Shown piece after piece: positions 43,354 to 54,892 of a stretch of DNA of 64,000 nt (position 1 is its first letter; each line of letters begins with the position of its first letter). The DNA comes from Choristoneura fumiferana (Eukaryota > Arthropoda > Insecta > Lepidoptera > Tortricidae): NCBI RefSeq assembly GCF_025370935.1, contig NC_133492.1:14311123-14375122 (forward strand). The letters run 5' to 3'. The position numbers and the translations under genes were made by a program. The notes under the pieces were generated by a model, which saw nothing but the letters and a program-made list of their open reading frames with translations, did not search any database and had not been told where the DNA came from.

Positions 43354-44068
43354 TTACTGTGAGACCGAACCGTCAGGCATAGGTATAATGATTCGATACA
43401 CTACCATGTGTAGAATGTAGATGCTACTTTGGTTTCAAATATTTTGCAAAAAAGATACTGATTAATTCCTTATCTATTATCAAGATTCTTACATTTTTCT
43501 GGACCATGAACCTTTTTATTACTTTTAACTTGATAACTGAGAAAATAGTGATCACAACTGGCGCATGCACGCACAGATAGGCGACGCACTGAATTATCCT
43601 CTAAGGGTCTAGTATTTCCTTCTAGGGTCCCTTAAAAACACCAACAATGCGAGCCCTTCTCTAGTCGGCACGTGGTCGTGGGGTGGGATGACACTTATTG
43701 GTACAGAAAATCAACAATAGAAACTACCTGCTTCGAGAAATACTATAACGTTCCAGTCGACGCACTCAATTATTTTAGACTCCTTTTATTTTCTAAGTTA
43801 ATGAACTAAATAAAAAAACATGAATGATACTCGTAGTTATTATTTTGTTATAGAGGAATGCCAAGATTATCGTGTCCAAGGTAAGTACTTATTTTATTTG
43901 TTTTTTAACCATTTTATTCAACCTTTTAGAGCAGCTTCACTTTTTATTTTTCCGCTGTATCACTTTTTATGTTTGATGTTTGTGTTTTATATCTCATCTA
44001 ACTTCACTTTTTTTAACAATCAGGAAGCCGTCAGTAAACAAAGACAGCGAGATAATAAAAATCAAACA

Positions 44069-44420
44069 AAACTCACCGTAAAATGTTTCTTTGGTTCGCG
44101 GCAAACAATTAGGTAGCCTTCCGCATATATTAAAACACTATTTCACTTAATACACAGTCAAGCCAACTCTCACTTATTGCACCGTTTGTTAATAAAATAG
44201 TGTCAGTAAAATTAAAAATTAGTTTTAGTGTTTGTTTTTATTTTTATGGATGCTGCTGGCGGGAGGATAGGTCGAGCGAAGAGTGGCGGCAGCGGCGGCG
44301 GCGGCGGCAAGCAAGCGTCCGGCCGAGCGCTAAGCGACGCAGGCACAGCCGCGCAGGCTTCGCAACGTCCCTATTTGAGCGCGCGACCACGCGCCCTTAC
44401 GCCTAACGCCAAACAACTTT
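44069..44420 (-). promoter_or_regulatory. Candidate distal promoter and non-coding first exon of the cotransporter
   Basis: 44260-44410 is a GC-rich, CpG-dense island with a GGC-repeat tract, in otherwise AT-rich DNA. On the minus strand it is followed by about 250 bp and then a strong donor (ACG|GTGAGTTTT) at about 44079. The cotransporter's first coding exon has a good acceptor just ahead of its UTR (29853), so an untranslated exon upstream is expected. The link is inference only. Other short GC islands (33430-33540, 38218-38263, 50600-50672) are alternatives. Confidence 0.3.
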
Positions 44421-45559
44421 TAATCATCAACTGCGTTCACTAGTTATGACGAGATTTCTTCCAGTTGAAACTGCGATACTTACTTTGTTTCATGATCATG
44501 TTTATTTTTAGTCGATCCCTCATATTTACATTGGAGCAAACCGAAGTGAATCAGCCATAAAGCAAACTGTATGACGGCTTTGATATTAAAGTTCCCGGCT
44601 TTTCAGGAAATAATCGTAAACTTTATTTCCCGCCATCTGTTTCCACTTGAACTTCCCATTAGTCCATAGTTTTTATATGCTGTTTCACAAAACGAATTCA
44701 TTTTGAAGCTGTTTAGACAAATTGTGTAGGGACCATACCTACACATTATGTGTATTTTGAGACTATATCCACAGAACACAATTCCGAACTAGATAAGTAT
44801 ATATGTTTAATTGATCAACATAGTAGAAAAATGGTCTAACTTAACTTTTTACTTAACGATCAATTAAAAGAACGCTACGTAACAACACAAAACATTAGAA
44901 AACAATCAAAAACAGAGAAATAAATACTCTTATGCACCATCAAGCGCAATTTATCACAAAACAATGAAGCAATTAAACTAAAAATGTGTGTAGGTAGGAG
45001 GCAAACAATTACTATTTAATGCAACTCGTGCCTGGATCACAAATATATTTTACTTGAATACCTACCTAACTCATTACGAGATCTAAAATTATATTTTTTT
45101 TATTCTGAATGTCAATGTTACTTAGGTATGTTTTGTTTAACCCTCAACTTTTTTTTAGAAATGTGCAGTTCAATCAATCAATCTTCTCTGTCTTCATAGA
45201 GTACTCATTGAAAGAAAGAAAGAAAATACATTTATTTAACGTCATAAAACAAACAAAAAATAAAGACATACATAACGCTACATAGGTCCCCACTCAGCAT
45301 AATGCCACGGCATTGGTCAACTGACTGGGGGAAATGCAGCTTCGGGGCCTGGGTTTCGGCCGCAATATGGGATTTTACTCGCTACGCACGCTCCTTACAA
45401 ATACGTAAGAAATTTGCTGGTCTGAATCGGTGTGTGAAACGTGCGTTAGTTGGAAACCAGAATGAAGTAAAGCTTCTAAAATCGAGCGAAATCACAACGA
45501 GTATGCATGTAGAATTATATACAATAACATACATGGAATACGTAACTCAGCAACCAAAA

Positions 45560-45662
45560 AACCACGGTAACCGTTTGACCTATACCGCCTAAGAGGATCA
45601 TGCCTGCGTTCAAACCCGGGCCCACATCTTTGACTTTTCGGAATTCATGTGCGAAATCACAA
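45560..45662 (+). mobile_element. Head fragment of SINE (family 1)
   Basis: Matches only the tRNA-like 5' part: GTTTGACCTATACCGCCT, GTTCAAACCCGGGC, GGAATTCATGTGCG. No tail. Confidence 0.6.
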
Positions 45663-46009
45663 GAACTAATAATAAGAATAATTATATGACTCGTATTCTT
45701 ATATTCCCTAAGTACCTTAGCAATATTAGGGAGCAATTCTTGCGGTTACCGGGAAGGAAGATAATTTGTTTGATAACCATAACCAATCGTTTACGCACTT
45801 TACCTCAATTAAGGGAGTCTGTAGGTACAGATACAGTTGCCTCGATTGTCGCTCAATACGTCCTTTACTGACTCACTCAGTAGAAAAGGAACAGAAGTAC
45901 TTCTTTAGAGTGACTACCAAGCAAACGGCGCGATTGCTTAACAATCTTAGTCTGGTATGGCCAATCATCTAACCTAACAAAAGCAATCCCCGAATCTCAC
46001 GTCTTTAGA

Positions 46010-46140
46010 TTCCCGGCCGGGGCAGATATTTGTATGAATAATACGAATGTTTGTTCTCGGCTCTTGGATGTTTAATATGTATTTAAGTATGTGTTTATCT
46101 TTTAATGTTGTTTATCCGTTGCCTAGTATCCATAGTGTCT
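46010..46140 (+). mobile_element. 5'-truncated SINE (family 2)
   Basis: Begins in the B-box region (GATTCCCGGCCGGGGCAGAT) and follows the family to CCTAGTATCCATAG. Confidence 0.75.
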
Positions 46141-46380
46141 GTGTCAGTGTCATGAGGATCTGATGATTGGATCTTAAGGAAATCGAGGGAATTCTTCAAA
46201 TGTTGTATACACCACTCGTAATGCATATTATGGTAAAACGGGGTGAAGCACCAGGACTCCTCAATAATGAGTCTCTGCATCGGAAAAAGTAATATTTCGT
46301 AAAAGGTGACGAGCAATTGATATTAATCTATTGTATCTTAGATTATTTACACTAAAAAGCGTGAAAAAAAAATTATAACA

Positions 46381-46605
46381 AAATTTAACCGACTACAAAA
46401 AACCATGAAAATAATTTTCTACCAGTCTGAAGTCGGTCGGTGCCTCAGCACGAGCCAGCAGGAATGATTAAACCCCAATATAAAGTGCGTATGTGAGGTA
46501 GATGAGATGACTATAGGTCCACTCCTGCTGGCACGTGCTGAGGCACCGACCGACTTCAGACTGGTAAAAAACTATTTTCATGGTTTTTTGTAGTCGGTTA
46601 AATTT
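46381..46605. mobile_element. Foldback element with about 85-bp arms
   Basis: AAATTTAACCGACTACAAAA through GTGCCTCAGCACG on the left is mirrored on the right. The 50-bp centre is unpaired. Confidence 0.88.
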
Positions 46606-46914
46606 TTCGTCATAATTTTTTTCGATATAAATATTGTTCATTTTTGATCTCATATTATTAACAGTTATAACGGCTGGGCACTGGGTACATCGAGGCTGTT
46701 TATTAGATTTAAGAGGCTGTTCGCTGGGGAAAAGTACCTTTTTTTTGTTTAAACATGAATATATATTTTATTAAAATAATGATTGCTTTTGACATATATT
46801 ATTCAAAAACTATAATAAACAATTAACATAATTGTGCTGTAGATACGTTTCATATTCCGACGAATGATGTATAAATAACAGCTGTTCAAACTTCAAAAGG
46901 TCGTTATGAGGCCT

Positions 46915-47055
46915 ACTGGGCTACTACGAATTATGAAACTCGAAAATTGAAGTTCGTATCGTACCGTCCCGCTGACGCTTATATTATTTAATACGACAGT
47001 GAGAGGGATGGTACGATACGAACTTCGATTTTCGAGTTTCGTAGTAGCCCTGCTG
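46915..47055. mobile_element. Foldback MITE, family A
   Basis: GGGCTACTACGAATTATGAA arm and inverse TTCGAGTTTCGTAGTAGCCC, with TCCCGCTGACGCTTATAT centre. Confidence 0.9.
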
Positions 47056-47392
47056 ACCACTGGAGCCTTTAGGTACCCTAAATAAGATACAGCTTTTACT
47101 TAGTCCATCTTGTTCAGAATGTATCTTAAGCTACTAGATAGTATAAATAACTCAAGAAGGTTTTTTTTGACATATCGCCTAGTCTTTAGAGGACAGCATA
47201 GTACCTAGTACATACATAGTTATATGATCTCATTGCTAACCCGACACCGAACCATGCAACTGGAGACTGAGATTTGACATCAATATCAGCATCAATCATT
47301 GGGGCAACTCGTGCTATGATCGTTATAATGGCTATAGGACTATTGGCAATTTGCCTCTTATATGTAAGTACATGTACGTACACCCCTTTAAC

Positions 47393-47640
47393 TGCCGTGG
47401 TGGCCTAGTAGTTTGACCTAGTGGTTTATGGACTCGTGCGTTCAGACGGGCTCGCACGTCTGAGTTTTTTAAAATTCATGGAGCTTCAAGGTGAAGCACA
47501 ACGTCGTTAGAAAACCTGCACAAACCAACGAAGCAAGTCAACGGGTGTGTGTAGTTTTCAATCCCACAGGGCCCAAGCCCTCTCATTATGAGAGGAGGCC
47601 TGTGCCCAGCACTGAGACGCATATAGGCCGGGAAGATGAT
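47393..47640 (+). mobile_element. Diverged SINE (family 1)
   Basis: Begins GCCGTGGTGGCCTAGTAG, with a corrupted B-box and an internal deletion in the body. The tail GAGGAGGCCTGTGCCCAGCA is intact. Confidence 0.82.
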
Positions 47641-49949
47641 TACCCCTTACACAACAGCGACGTGATTCCGTATCAATCAACTCTCTGTATTGCATTGTTA
47701 ACTCTTTATTATAGCTAGGTACATAAAACACGTCAAAATAATAGTTAACAAGGGAAAGAGATATACAACGGCGAACTTATACCTTAAAGATATCTCTTCC
47801 AGTTAACCTTTGAACGATTGAAAGGGAAACAAGACTAGACACTACAATGGAATAAAATGACCGAAACTGTTGTACGCGACGTCAGTAATGACACGTGTGG
47901 TTAATTAATCTTGTGTGTATGTACGTACCATCATAATCATCATCATCATTAAACAAGGGTCAATGATTTTCTAATTGACGTCACGAAACGTTTCCCTTGG
48001 GTGCCTTGTGGACTATACTATGGGTATAGCCTATAGTGTTTGTAAACAGGATCATCCTGGTTCAGGCCGTCTCGTCTGGTGTCGATCAATGACTTGTTTG
48101 TACAACAGTTATTAAACGGGTCCAGCCTCTCGTTAGTTCCCAGACGGTTCTCATCATCAATGGCGTATTTTTTTAATTAATGTTGCCCGCGTCCTCGCGG
48201 TTGCGAAGATTTCTCATCGTTATGATAGATAAGTATTTAGAGCAAGAAAAATTTGGGTGAATTTGTGAGTCCCCATTCACAAACTGCAATATATGATCTC
48301 CCTGATTTGATTATTATTTTCGGTGTCTGCTACCTAAAATTGTAACTGCCATTTTGTGGAAGGCCGCAATCAACTCGTGTTGGTAATTATGTTACTATGG
48401 TATTTTCGTATTTTCATGTGGTAATTGAATCTTGCGTTGAAATTGCTTCTATAGGTATACATTCCTTATACCACGCGCCATATAAATCTGCCTTAAAGTT
48501 CATTACTTAATAATCAGTTTTGACGCATTTTTGAGACACATTTTTTATACGACGTCTTTACGTTACTCCCGGATTGTGTTCGAATCGCTTAACGGTATAT
48601 AGCCTATTCAATTATTGGAATTATACCTTTATAGTTTTTGTGGTACTAGTCGTAGCAATGAACTTTTAGGCAAAGTTAGACGGCGGAAGGTATATAAGTA
48701 AATTATCTGCGGTTAATTTAGATGATGAAAAGAATGAAACTTTTGTGAAGCAGTTTTCAATCTGAATCTATATCAGGACAAGACCTGTCGTACGGTACGA
48801 GTTCATTGTCCATGGCTTAAGCTTTAGCCACTATCAGTATTTAGTCACTATATGTATGTGGGAATGAGGGTGGATTTGAGGACGAATGATTTGATTTGAT
48901 GGAAAGAGCGGACGGAATGACCGATGATTTCTGCGGAGTGAATGAGACGAGCGAGTGAGTGAAATAGATTTGAGTTGAATTACGATCGGGAAAGCCTATG
49001 CACTAGTTGTCTTTTCTGTTTTCATTTGCCTTTTATACGTGTTCACTAGTTTTAATTTTTAATAAACTTCTTTTAATTTTAATTGGAAGTAATTAAGTTT
49101 GTTTTTTCCTTCACACGATCCTACATTTTTAAGTCACACCGAAGAAGTATGGCATTACGCTACCATCTACTTCTTTTTTATCGACTATCGGAAAATACAA
49201 TCATTTTTGGGGAACAAATAGTTCGACACTCGTTGTTTATCCGACACGTTCGAGCGCCTTGTCGAATCTTTTGTATGAAATGTGTGCTTCAGGAATATCG
49301 AATCTGAAATCCTGATCAGGAAACCTAACTAGGAAAACGAGTGATTCGGCCTTTGGCCATGACGTCTAGAAAAACAATACTGTAATCAAAAACAGTTAAT
49401 TAATACACTAAGTTAAGTACCTCTTCAATTGTAACGAAGGCGAGACATAAATTCCTATTGTTCAACTGCTTACGACTGGCATAATATTAATTATGAAATA
49501 TGACATTCAAATTAGTAAGAAATTAGAGCACATGACTTGCTCAGTAGTACTTAGACGCTAAACAAGTGCCCGACGGAACTGCTACTTACTAGAATTTAAT
49601 AACATACTAAATTCTTAACGGTTGTGTGATTAAATTTGTAACAGAAGTTTTGAGTAGTCTGAGCCGTGTCGCGGTTGTTAATTAGCGTCGCAGTGCAATG
49701 AGTACGTCCTCTAGATCGTATCTATGACATAAGATTATGTATCAACGAGTGAAGTGCATGCATTGTTATTTCCTAGTTCCGTAAAATATACCTACAGAGT
49801 GATTCGGTAGACGCGCTCAGAACCACTACACCCTCAGTATTTGATAATGGATCCTTACAACTTATTTAAGTAAAACTCCCACACTTTTAATTGCATATGG
49901 GTGACAATGCACTTTGTAGGTTAATTAAACATTAATACCCTCTTAAAAA

Positions 49950-50222
49950 CCGGCCAAGAGCGTGTCGGACACGCCTAGGATAGGGATCCGTTGCCATTAC
50001 GAAAAAATCAAATACTTAATATTTTTCTAAGGATTTCGTATTGTGTACCTACGGAATCTTCCAAGTTTAGGTATATTTTATTATATGTTTTATTATATGT
50101 ATATTCATGCCAAATTACAGCTTTCTAGTACTAACGGTCTCTGAGCTTAGCCGCTACCACAGACAGACAGACAGACATAGCGAAACTATAAGGGTTCCTA
50201 GTTGACTACGGAACCCTAAAAA
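49950..50222 (+). repeat. Dispersed repeat R1, internally deleted
   Basis: AACCGGCCAAGAGCGTGTCG start and (GACA)n followed by GCGAAACTATAAGGGTTCC end. Confidence 0.78.
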
Positions 50223-50599
50223 GTTCATCTTAATACACGTGTACGACATAGCTTAAATGAATTCGTTAGGTAGGGTAAGTCCCACGTCTCCCTTATGTTC
50301 AAACACTAAATGTTTCAGACTGATTTGAAGTAAATGAGTAAATGAAGCAGCTAGATCTCTTAAGGTATAGTTTACTTAGTTGTTTTAAGTACTTAAATTT
50401 AACCTTTACCATACCCTGAACTAAACAAACTGTGCCATAAAAATAACGTTGACAAGTAACTCTTTTAGCTCATACGCCGCTTCCAGCTATCGTCATTTCG
50501 GTGTTAACTCATCCTAAAGCGTTGGGAAATGTTCGTATAAGTAATTTGTAAGTCCTTTTGGGGTAAAGACTTAAAAGGGTCTAGACAGTTGAAGATCGT

Positions 50600-50672
50600 T
50601 GCGTGGCGACTGGGCCGCGGCGGCGCGCGGCGGCTCGCGCCGGTTGCGGCCGGCGCTCGCGCAGCGTCCGAA
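50600..50672. promoter_or_regulatory. Short GC/CpG island of unknown role
   Basis: About 70 bp almost entirely of G and C, dominated by GCGGC and CGCGC words, in AT-rich DNA. No open frame with recognisable coding content. It could be an alternative promoter for either neighbouring gene or a repeat remnant. Confidence 0.3.
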
Positions 50673-51584
50673 CACTAATAAGTAATAACCCCCTCGTGAC
50701 GACTAATTACGCTAGCGATCGCACTGACGAACTGTCTAATTGATATTTAATTAAGGTCAATGAATCCTCGTAGAGGAACGAAAGTTACGGACAGCTCAGA
50801 AGATGGCCGGTGCGTAAAGTAAGTTCGGGTAAAACTTTACTTAGGTATTTTTATGTCAAGACAAAAAACTGTAAGTGCCTCTATTGGTCGCGGATCTCCG
50901 GCTCTTTCGATATTTTAGAAAATGTTGCGGCTCTCAAGCTCCATAAGTAAAATAATACATTATTTAAAAAGAATCCTTAAAAATAGTGCAATCATTCAGG
51001 ATCAGGAGTGAGCGCTACATGTACCTAAGTATCTTCTTTAAACTAACTTTTACCCGCAACTCTGGCACGTAAAATTACCTTACCTATAGTATTTATTAAT
51101 GAGTGGTGAACAGGCCGTAAACCTAAGTTTAAAACACTTATAAACGTTAACTTGAAATAAAAGTTTTTTCATTTCTCATGCTCTTAAAATGTTACTTTAG
51201 TCTCTGCAAATCGGGACTAAAGCTCCTATTTATTCTCTAGGGATTAAAGTTTTTTTTTTATGGAAGATTTTTAGTCGTGGAAATAACCTCAAAATGACAA
51301 CTGCAAAAATATTGAAAAAACACGATTTTTTTTCGTGAAAAACAATTACTGTACTGATTACGAATATGAACCTATTCATTTTATTATGCATAGTTTTAAA
51401 ATAGTTTTCAATTTTAAAACTGTTGGCTAAATATGAAAGCTTTAAAGCGTCACTTCATAAACAACAAAATAAAAGAAAAAAGTAGTCCAAAAGTTACAAT
51501 TTAGAAAATTACCCAGCTTATACTGTCAATAAAAAAAACAATATCATACGTAGTATTTTTTATCCTTGTACTTACTTCTTTAAT

Positions 51585-51806
51585 AACTAATCCATACTAA
51601 TATTATGAATGTGAAAGAGTGTGTTTGTATGTTTGTCCTTCTTTCACGCCGCAACGGAGCGACGGATTGACGTGATTTTTGGCATAGAGATAGTTTATAG
51701 GCCGCAGAGTGGCATAGGCTATTTTTTATCCCGGAAAATGCACAGTTCCCTAGGGAACAGCGCGCGATAACCGAATTCCACGCGGGCGAAGCCGCGGGCA
51801 AGAGAT
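51585..51806 (+). mobile_element. Helitron-like non-autonomous element
   Basis: Begins CATACTAATATTATGAATG, contains GGCATAGGCTATTTTTTATC, and ends with hairpin GCGGGCGAAGCCGCGGGC then AAGAG. A second similar start follows at about 51812. A diverged start is also at 5610-5710. Confidence 0.55.
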
Positions 51807-52282
51807 ATATATTATAAATGCGATAGAAACTATCTGTCTTCACGCTGAAACGGTTTAGATGAAATTAGGTGAATCTTGGTAAATAGGGATAAAGTTTAAC
51901 ACCCTGGGAATGCCATCGGAAAATTCTATTGTTTCATTGCAGTGGAAAATTTACGTATTATACTTCCGTGGGATAGCGGTAAACGGATTTTTCGCTGACA
52001 GGGTCGGCCTAGCAGCAACACAACAGCGGATATATTCCGGCTGATGATGATGATGATGATGATGAAAGACACTTCATTTGACAATGATTCTCAGATAACA
52101 ATTATTATTATCAAAGCATTTATTTTCATATCTGTTGAAGTGAGAATACTTGGGTAGGTATAAACCGGAAAGCCGTTTCAAAAGTACCTAAGTACTGGCT
52201 AAGTGTTTAGACATGAGTTGAACAAGTAGGTATGTAATAATTGAATCCTCACTGAACTATAATAGTAGACACTTTCCTTTAT

Positions 52283-52770
52283 TGGGTTCCGTAGCCAAAA
52301 TGACAAAAACGGAACCCTTATAGTTTCGCCATGTCTGGCTGTCTGTCCGTCCGCGGCTTTGCTCAGGGACCATAAATGCTAGAAAGCTGTAATTTTGCAC
52401 AAATATATATTTAAACTATGCCGACATAATGGTACAATGAAAAATTCAAAAACCATTTTTTTTTAGTAAGTACTCTAATCCCATAGACGTAAAGTGGGGG
52501 TGTTTTTTTTTTTGTCATCCAACTTTGATGTTTGAGTTATCGTTGGATAGGTCTTTTAAAACCATTAAAGGGTTGCTATAACGATTTTTCGATTCAATGA
52601 TTTGTTTGCAAAATATTCAACTTATTTATTATTTTATTAAAATATACCTAAACTTGGCATATTCCCCGTACAAATTACGAAATCCTTAGAAAAATATTAC
52701 TTACTTCATTTTTTCGTAATGGCCACGGAACCCTATTTCGGGCGTGTCCGGCACGCTCTTGGCCGTTTTT
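52283..52770 (-). repeat. Dispersed repeat R1, reverse orientation
   Basis: GGTTCCGTAGCCAAAATGAC at the left through ACACGCTCTTGGCCG-like end (GCACGCTCTTGGCCGTTTTT) at the right. Confidence 0.78.
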
Positions 52771-52930
52771 AACATATCATGTTCCCATGTGCGCACATTT
52801 CATGTTACGCGAATATTGTAATTTCTATAGGAAGACATAACTAATATCTTGACAGGGTCACATGGTGCTGTGTAGGGCAAAGCCCCGTACCCTCCCTTAC
52901 GCTAACTTGAAGGCCCGCCCAGTCGGCTGT

Positions 52931-53361
52931 CAATGAGGGCTATCGTTTTTTGTCTCACTAGATGGCGCACTGTTGCGTGAGGTTTATAAAAGTATGGCTT
53001 TCAAAGTCTATTATTACGAGCGTGAAAACAATGTTTAGATTAAAATCATATTTAATACACCTTAAAACCGTACCATAAAAATATCGAGCATGCCACAGTG
53101 TTGCATAGTTCCCGTTTTGTTCGGAAAAAAGGGAGGACAAAGGTTTCTGAAAGACACAACTGTCTTAAAACACAGACATTCATTGCCCCGGAACGCATAT
53201 TTGCCATAATTAATTTCAGATATTGCAAAATATTCACAAAACTATTCTAATTATAAATAAACCCGCGTAGCTCACTCAAAAACTATGAGATTTGACATTT
53301 CGGAGACCTCACGCTACACTAGCGCCTCTAGTGGCGAATTCATACGCGATAGCCCTCATTG
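52931..53361. mobile_element. TIR element (CAATGAGGGCTATCG ends), 431 bp
   Basis: Left CAATGAGGGCTATCG and right CGATAGCCCTCATTG, with inner arms carrying ACTAGATGGCGC and GCGCCTCTAGTGG. The short open frames inside show no recognisable protein. Confidence 0.82.
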
Positions 53362-53912
53362 CACGTAGGTTAGTCCCGAGAAAAAATATGCGGCCCATCA
53401 GAAACCATTATACTATGGTACCATCATAGCCTTTACCTATAAATAAGGTAGGTGATTTATACGCCTTACCAAAGAGCATATACGCCAAGGGCGCGCGGGC
53501 GGTAAAATTCCATAATAAATAATATTGAATAATATCTAGACAATAAAATATTTCACAGTTTTGTCGCCCCTATAAATACTATTCGGACCTCAGAATTCGG
53601 ACCGATTAGAATGAGTACGAAATTTTCCATTAGGTACTTATACTGTGACGAAATCAGAGAATCATAGGAGAACCCACGCCCACGCTACGCCAATGCTTGC
53701 TACCATGTTGGTTCTCCAAAGATTACAAGAATAGTAGTAGCTCTACCTAGCTGTGCTCTCTTTCAATTTACAATCCAAAATCCAATAAACCGGAAGTTTC
53801 TGTTCTGTTCAAATATAAAAACGTCTCTACCAAAGAGTCTCTACAACTCTATGCACAGACTCAGAGAACTAACGTTACTCTATGACAACTCTAATAAATA
53901 ATCATCCATCGA

Positions 53913-54041
53913 CAGCTGGGCTACTACAAAAATCGAAACTCGAAGTTCGTGTCGTGCGGTCCCTCTGAGACTTATACTATTAATACGTGAGCGAGAGGGA
54001 CGGTACGATACGAACTTCAAGTTTCGTAGTAGCCCTGCCGG
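53913..54041. mobile_element. Foldback MITE, family A
   Basis: GGGCTACTAC arm, CGTGTCGTGCGGTCCCTCTG, and the right arm GTTTCGTAGTAGCCC. About 0.8 kb upstream of the groucho start. Confidence 0.88.
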
Positions 54042-54699
54042 TCTCCACGAGAATTGACATACAAGTGACATACTGTCTGAACAAAATCAAAAATGTGAAC
54101 GAATGGAACGAAATATGGCTGACCCAGGCTGACCCTTGGCTGACCCTTTGGGCTGACCATCCATTAACTGACATATAAAGTATCTGCCACATTGTCACAC
54201 TAACTGTCAAACTCCACATTTAAAAGTGAGCCAAATGATAAGATCAATTATCTAATTGCATTAAGCATTGTGCATGTTTACTTTTGTATGGTAGCCCCAA
54301 GTGCTGAAGCTGTAGGTGTATACTTTTAAACCGTTCGTTCATAGTCTCACACATTGTATTAAAACGATTTGGATCCAGGTTAGCCAACATGAAAATGGTA
54401 AATCATGTGGTATGGTATGGTAACATACCTATTTATAAAACGAACGAAACGTAGCGAACGATAGAGCTTGGGCCTTCGGGATGAAATGAATGATGAATGA
54501 CAAATTGACAGCCAAATAAAAAATTACGGCGTGGATTTATGGGTTACAAATTTAACAAACTGTCTGTTGCTTTTATTATGAAACATACATGATAATTACG
54601 ATTTAAATGCATATCTTTCATAGAGATTTTAGCAGGAATAACTAAAAGTTGTATATGCTAGGATAATGACCGATATTTCAAAAGTTTTGGAGCAAAGTT

Positions 54700-54856
54700 T
54701 GTGCATATCATCATTAGCAGCGCCGACCGATTCTCTTGTTTTTATCCAGTTATAGCAGCGGTGGATGATAATCTATGAAATGGTGCCGGCAGTGCTGTTA
54801 TTTAGATCTAAGGAAAGTTTAATTTGATTGACAGTCGAAGTTGTTTTGTTGGGAAG
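54700..54856 (+). promoter_or_regulatory. groucho 5' UTR and proximal promoter region
   Basis: The sequence just upstream of the groucho ATG carries an in-frame TAA and no obvious splice acceptor, so the UTR is probably contiguous here. The start site itself was not identified. Confidence 0.4.
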
Positions 54857-54892
54857 ATGTACCCAGCGCCGACGCGGCACCCGGCGGCCGCG
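54857..54892 (+). CDS. gro: groucho exon 1 (coding part)
   Basis: Twelve codons, MYPAPTRHPAAA, then donor GTAAGG. This matches the conserved MYP..RHPAA N-terminus of Groucho/TLE proteins. The 5' UTR extends to the left; no clear TATA box was recognised. Confidence 0.93.

Larger units (their letters stand above)
29860..54700. other. Intergenic spacer (or long 5' intron) between the divergent genes
   Basis: About 25 kb without a recognisable protein-coding exon. Long stretches such as 30.9-31.4, 34.1-34.9, 35.1-36.2, 37.5-38.4, 39.5-40.8, 47.7-49.9 and 50.7-51.5 kb show only AT-rich sequence with short meaningless open frames. Distal regulatory DNA for either gene could lie here but is not identifiable by eye. 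Confidence 0.6.

Noticed and set aside
44228..44443. Gly-rich protein gene in the GC island
   Set aside because: The frame only reads a GGC repeat and ends without any recognisable domain or donor; two frames are equally open.
45515..45736. Open frame with Gly/Leu stretch on the minus strand
   Set aside because: It covers the antisense of a SINE head fragment and has no family features.
52958..53237. Two overlapping 60-residue open frames
   Set aside because: Both are internal to a TIR element without transposase motifs.
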